A stretch of 16,630 nucleotides of DNA, from the NCBI GenBank assembly GCA_937884735.1, contig CAKZYI010000735.1, forward strand, positions 1-16,630, written 5' to 3'. The DNA is from an uncultured Pleurocapsa sp. (lineage in GTDB: Bacteria; Cyanobacteriota; Cyanobacteriia; Cyanobacteriales; Xenococcaceae). Shown piece after piece: positions 15,601 through 16,630 of this stretch. A program made the position numbers and the translations under genes. A model generated the notes under the pieces. The model did no database searches. It was not told where the DNA came from and worked only from the letters and a program-made list of their open reading frames with translations. The stretch's first letter is position 1, and each line of letters begins with the position of its first letter.

Positions 15601-16630
15601 CCCTGGGTTTAAATATAGATGGGGATGCCAAACTTAGCTTTGATTATGGTTTGGATCTAAGTTTTGGTATTAATAAAGACTTTGGTTTCTTCCTCAATAC
15701 AGAAAAAACTGAGTTAACTACAGGAGTCGATCTAGTTCTCAACGATGACTTTAATGCCAATGCCAGCATGGGTTTATTGCAGCTAGACTTGGCTAACGAT
15801 GGAGATAATCCTACTCAGGCAAGAATTGAATTTGGTGTCGAATTAGAAGATTTAGATAACCTCCCTACTATTGAGTTTGACGATAGCAATAACAATAATA
15901 AGTTGGATGATGGAGAAGAATTTGACTTTGTTCGTCTTAAAGATGACGGTACTTATGAAATCATTGAAGACTTTAGTCAATATCCAGAGTTAGCCGAGTT
16001 AAACGATTTAGAAGAATTTGAAGATTTAGAATCGGCAATTAATTTAGACTCTGCTTACAATACTGAGAATGCTAATAATGACCAAAAACGGTTAGTTCCT
16101 AAAAATGACGAACAGCGTTTAACAGTTTCAGAATTAAAACAGGATTTTGAATCGGAAGACGTTTATATTCCCGTCTTAGATGGTTCGTTAAGCGTTGGTT
16201 TTAGTGCGGAAACTAGTATTGAGGGTACGGATACATTCTTACCTAACTTCCTCTTCGATTTAGGTATTGGTTGGGATGCTTTTGGCTATGATGATAAAGG
16301 CGAATTCCAAGAGTTAGCCCAGCCTAATATTAACTTCAATAATGTCGAGGTAGATTTAGGTACGTTTATTAGCGATTTTGCCGAACCCATAATTAGCGAC
16401 ATTGCCGATATTCTCGAACCATTACAGCCAGTTATCGACGTACTCAACACCGATACTAAGCTATTCACTCAGTTGGGAATCAATAATCTATTTGGCGTAA
16501 GACTAGATGCCAATAATAACGGGGAAGTATCCCTATTAGAACTCGTTGCAGCCTTACCCAACAGCCGAGTAAGTACGGGTTTTGTTGATGCTGTTGATAA
16601 AATCTTCGATCTCAATGAATTAATTGCCTC
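12648..16630 (+). CDS. Giant DUF4347 / beta-helix / Calx-beta protein, 3' end outside window
   Basis: The frame is open from ATG 12648 to the window edge: 1327 codons without a stop. Residues 1-170 are DUF4347 (VIVDRSVVNYQ, IISHGSSGSLQLG, YGCNVA), the N-terminal module of many giant cyanobacterial surface proteins. From 172 a beta-helix (polymorphic outer membrane protein-like) part begins, with GEGSLRAAIAEA at 184-195 and GGAIF motifs before and after a glycine-rich insert (about 273-440). Calx-beta domains follow at about 527-635 and 638-753, with a weaker third at 760-865. Then come a helical stretch (865-945) and an acidic beta-rich region with DLGLPALGLNIDG and two EF-hand-like loops (1079-1090, 1287-1298). 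No N-terminal signal peptide is seen, so type I export by a C-terminal signal beyond the window is likely. The role is probably adhesion or cell-surface structure with calcium. An AG-rich stretch (GCGAGAAG) lies about ten bases upstream of the ATG. Confidence 0.88.
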   Translation, partial: MPNQNINLVIVDRSVVNYQDLIQDLEFGTEVIVLDSALDGVEQISEVLAARSNINSLQIISHGSSGSLQLGSTVLNNNNIEAYQEQLEKWGDSLTEDGDIFLYGCNVALGKNGKAFINRLSTLTNADIAASVDLTGNELLNGDWELEYTTGLIDAPLALQLKTLEAYTGVLRNAIEVTNNNASGEGSLRAAIAEAATIPGLDTIDLSGISGQSIAAHSFIIGEDNDIQFEGAGVTINGGDLGRLFRVDGANVSFADLNLVNGLHQGENTTKGKGGGLGAGGAIFIDSDSSVIVNNVVFDANFAIGGSSSGRGGSGGRGAGIGGDGGSGGDGTSNNSGGDGGDCSGFLCSNPDSGSRGDNGASNSSRFGVGGDSAGGGGGGRGTGVGSISNGSGGSKGFGGTFGGNGTNGSSGSGGGTLSRGSGGSGGTGGGGAGLGGAIFVNSNANLTIIDSTFNYNRAIAGNNGAQGKGGAIFIRDISAKVSGSNLIFDTRDSLENEASNATGNFIGFDRFQDNSEVYGEIAKLVIPTIIVTASVTPEERDSVAGVFEIELSSPFPIPIEVNYSVSGDATADLDYAALSGTVLVPAGQTTVDIVVDPTNDIFFDRNETVVVELFAGENYQLGVNITATLTIKDDEPEVSITAGTTSITEGETGNFVVTLDKPAPNSGLVVNYTVSGSANAGEDYNPLVPNNVFIPAGATSANIDVSALFDVAADNGETITLTLTEATNPDGEILNYGVDNGSATMTITDRPLTIPNGGNGIAIIETEDGTRVEEDGLGDRFFVALGSQPSSNITLNFNTNGQIEPIGNLTFTPGNFNNFQAVDISAIADSAVEGSHTSQIIISSNNPNYPNQVINVDIVEIIDAQETAEGLESALTEIQDIIAEELLGIEIPLVGKLSDFAPDFIGTFKDAVVNQIKAAKNLTKEGLENLLESAIEGAFARLGIDLDVTVDSSVSFSETTFDVSIGNVYDLGGIDLSSDLGLPALGLNIDGDAKLSFDYGLDLSFGINKDFGFFLNTEKTELTTGVDLVLNDDFNANASMGLLQLDLANDGDNPTQARIEFGVELEDLDNLPTIEFDDSNNNNKLDDGEEFDFVRLKDDGTYEIIEDFSQYPELAELNDLEEFEDLESAINLDSAYNTENANNDQKRLVPKNDEQRLTVSELKQDFESEDVYIPVLDGSLSVGFSAETSIEGTDTFLPNFLFDLGIGWDAFGYDDKGEFQELAQPNINFNNVEVDLGTFISDFAEPIISDIADILEPLQPVIDVLNTDTKLFTQLGINNLFGVRLDANNNGEVSLLELVAALPNSRVSTGFVDAVDKIFDLNELIA
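13464..13965 (+). repeat. Glycine-rich low-complexity insert in the giant protein
   Basis: About 500 bases rich in GGT, GGC and GGA codons encode a low-complexity stretch of Gly with Ser, Asn, Asp and Thr (residues about 273-440), in units such as GGDGGSGGDG. It sits between two beta-helix rungs that both contain GGAIF (about 279-285 and 440-446). One short non-repetitive island with two cysteines, CSGFLC, lies in the middle. The reverse strand is consequently open and would read as a proline-rich protein; that is an artefact. Confidence 0.85.

Overview
The window is from a cyanobacterium. The support is thirteen copies of the HIP1 octamer GCGATCGC in 16.6 kb, AT-rich DNA, and several genes with a clear cyanobacterial flavour: a DUF1997 protein, a DEP-domain protein, a CbbY-type phosphatase, an ArsS radical SAM enzyme, and a DUF4347/Calx-beta giant protein. 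I cannot name the genus. No tRNA, rRNA, CRISPR array, insertion sequence or prophage was seen.

Layout. Left part (1-3192): the start of an NAD(P)-binding SDR-like gene running off the left edge, a DUF1997 gene, a convergent DEP-domain gene with a good terminator between them, then a CbbY-like HAD phosphatase whose 3' end overlaps a convergent GNAT acetyltransferase by 14 bases. Decaying block (3287-6070): a family-10-like glycosidase (GHL10 type) broken by a frameshift with an internal deletion and by an in-frame TAG. It is followed by a cyclic-nucleotide-binding/methyltransferase fusion whose first ~190 bases are split over two frames by an apparent 10-base disruption. Two neighbouring genes with three separate lesions suggest local pseudogenisation, or else a poorly sequenced stretch. 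Middle (6145-10103): a short RTX repeat protein, a PsiE-family membrane protein, serS, and a SAM methyltransferase. A hairpin repeat between the last two looks like a shared terminator. Right part (10272-12475): a Rid-superfamily protein that lacks the catalytic Arg of true RidA, then a tight two-gene unit of arsS (arsenosugar synthesis) and a TVP38/TMEM64 membrane protein. Far right (12648-16630): at least 1327 codons of a giant surface or secreted protein still open at the window edge. In order it has DUF4347, a beta-helix part with a ~170-residue glycine-rich insert, Calx-beta domains, and a long acidic beta-rich region with two EF-hand-like loops.

The window is mostly a set of independent short transcription units. 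Functional links that can be argued are arsS with the TVP38 gene (organoarsenic synthesis, perhaps with membrane transport), and the RTX protein and giant protein as calcium-binding exported proteins. No secretion machinery lies in the window. The clearest points for follow-up are the damaged block at 3287-4732, the Arg-less Rid protein, the ArsS/TVP38 pair, and the unnamed C-terminal module of the giant protein.
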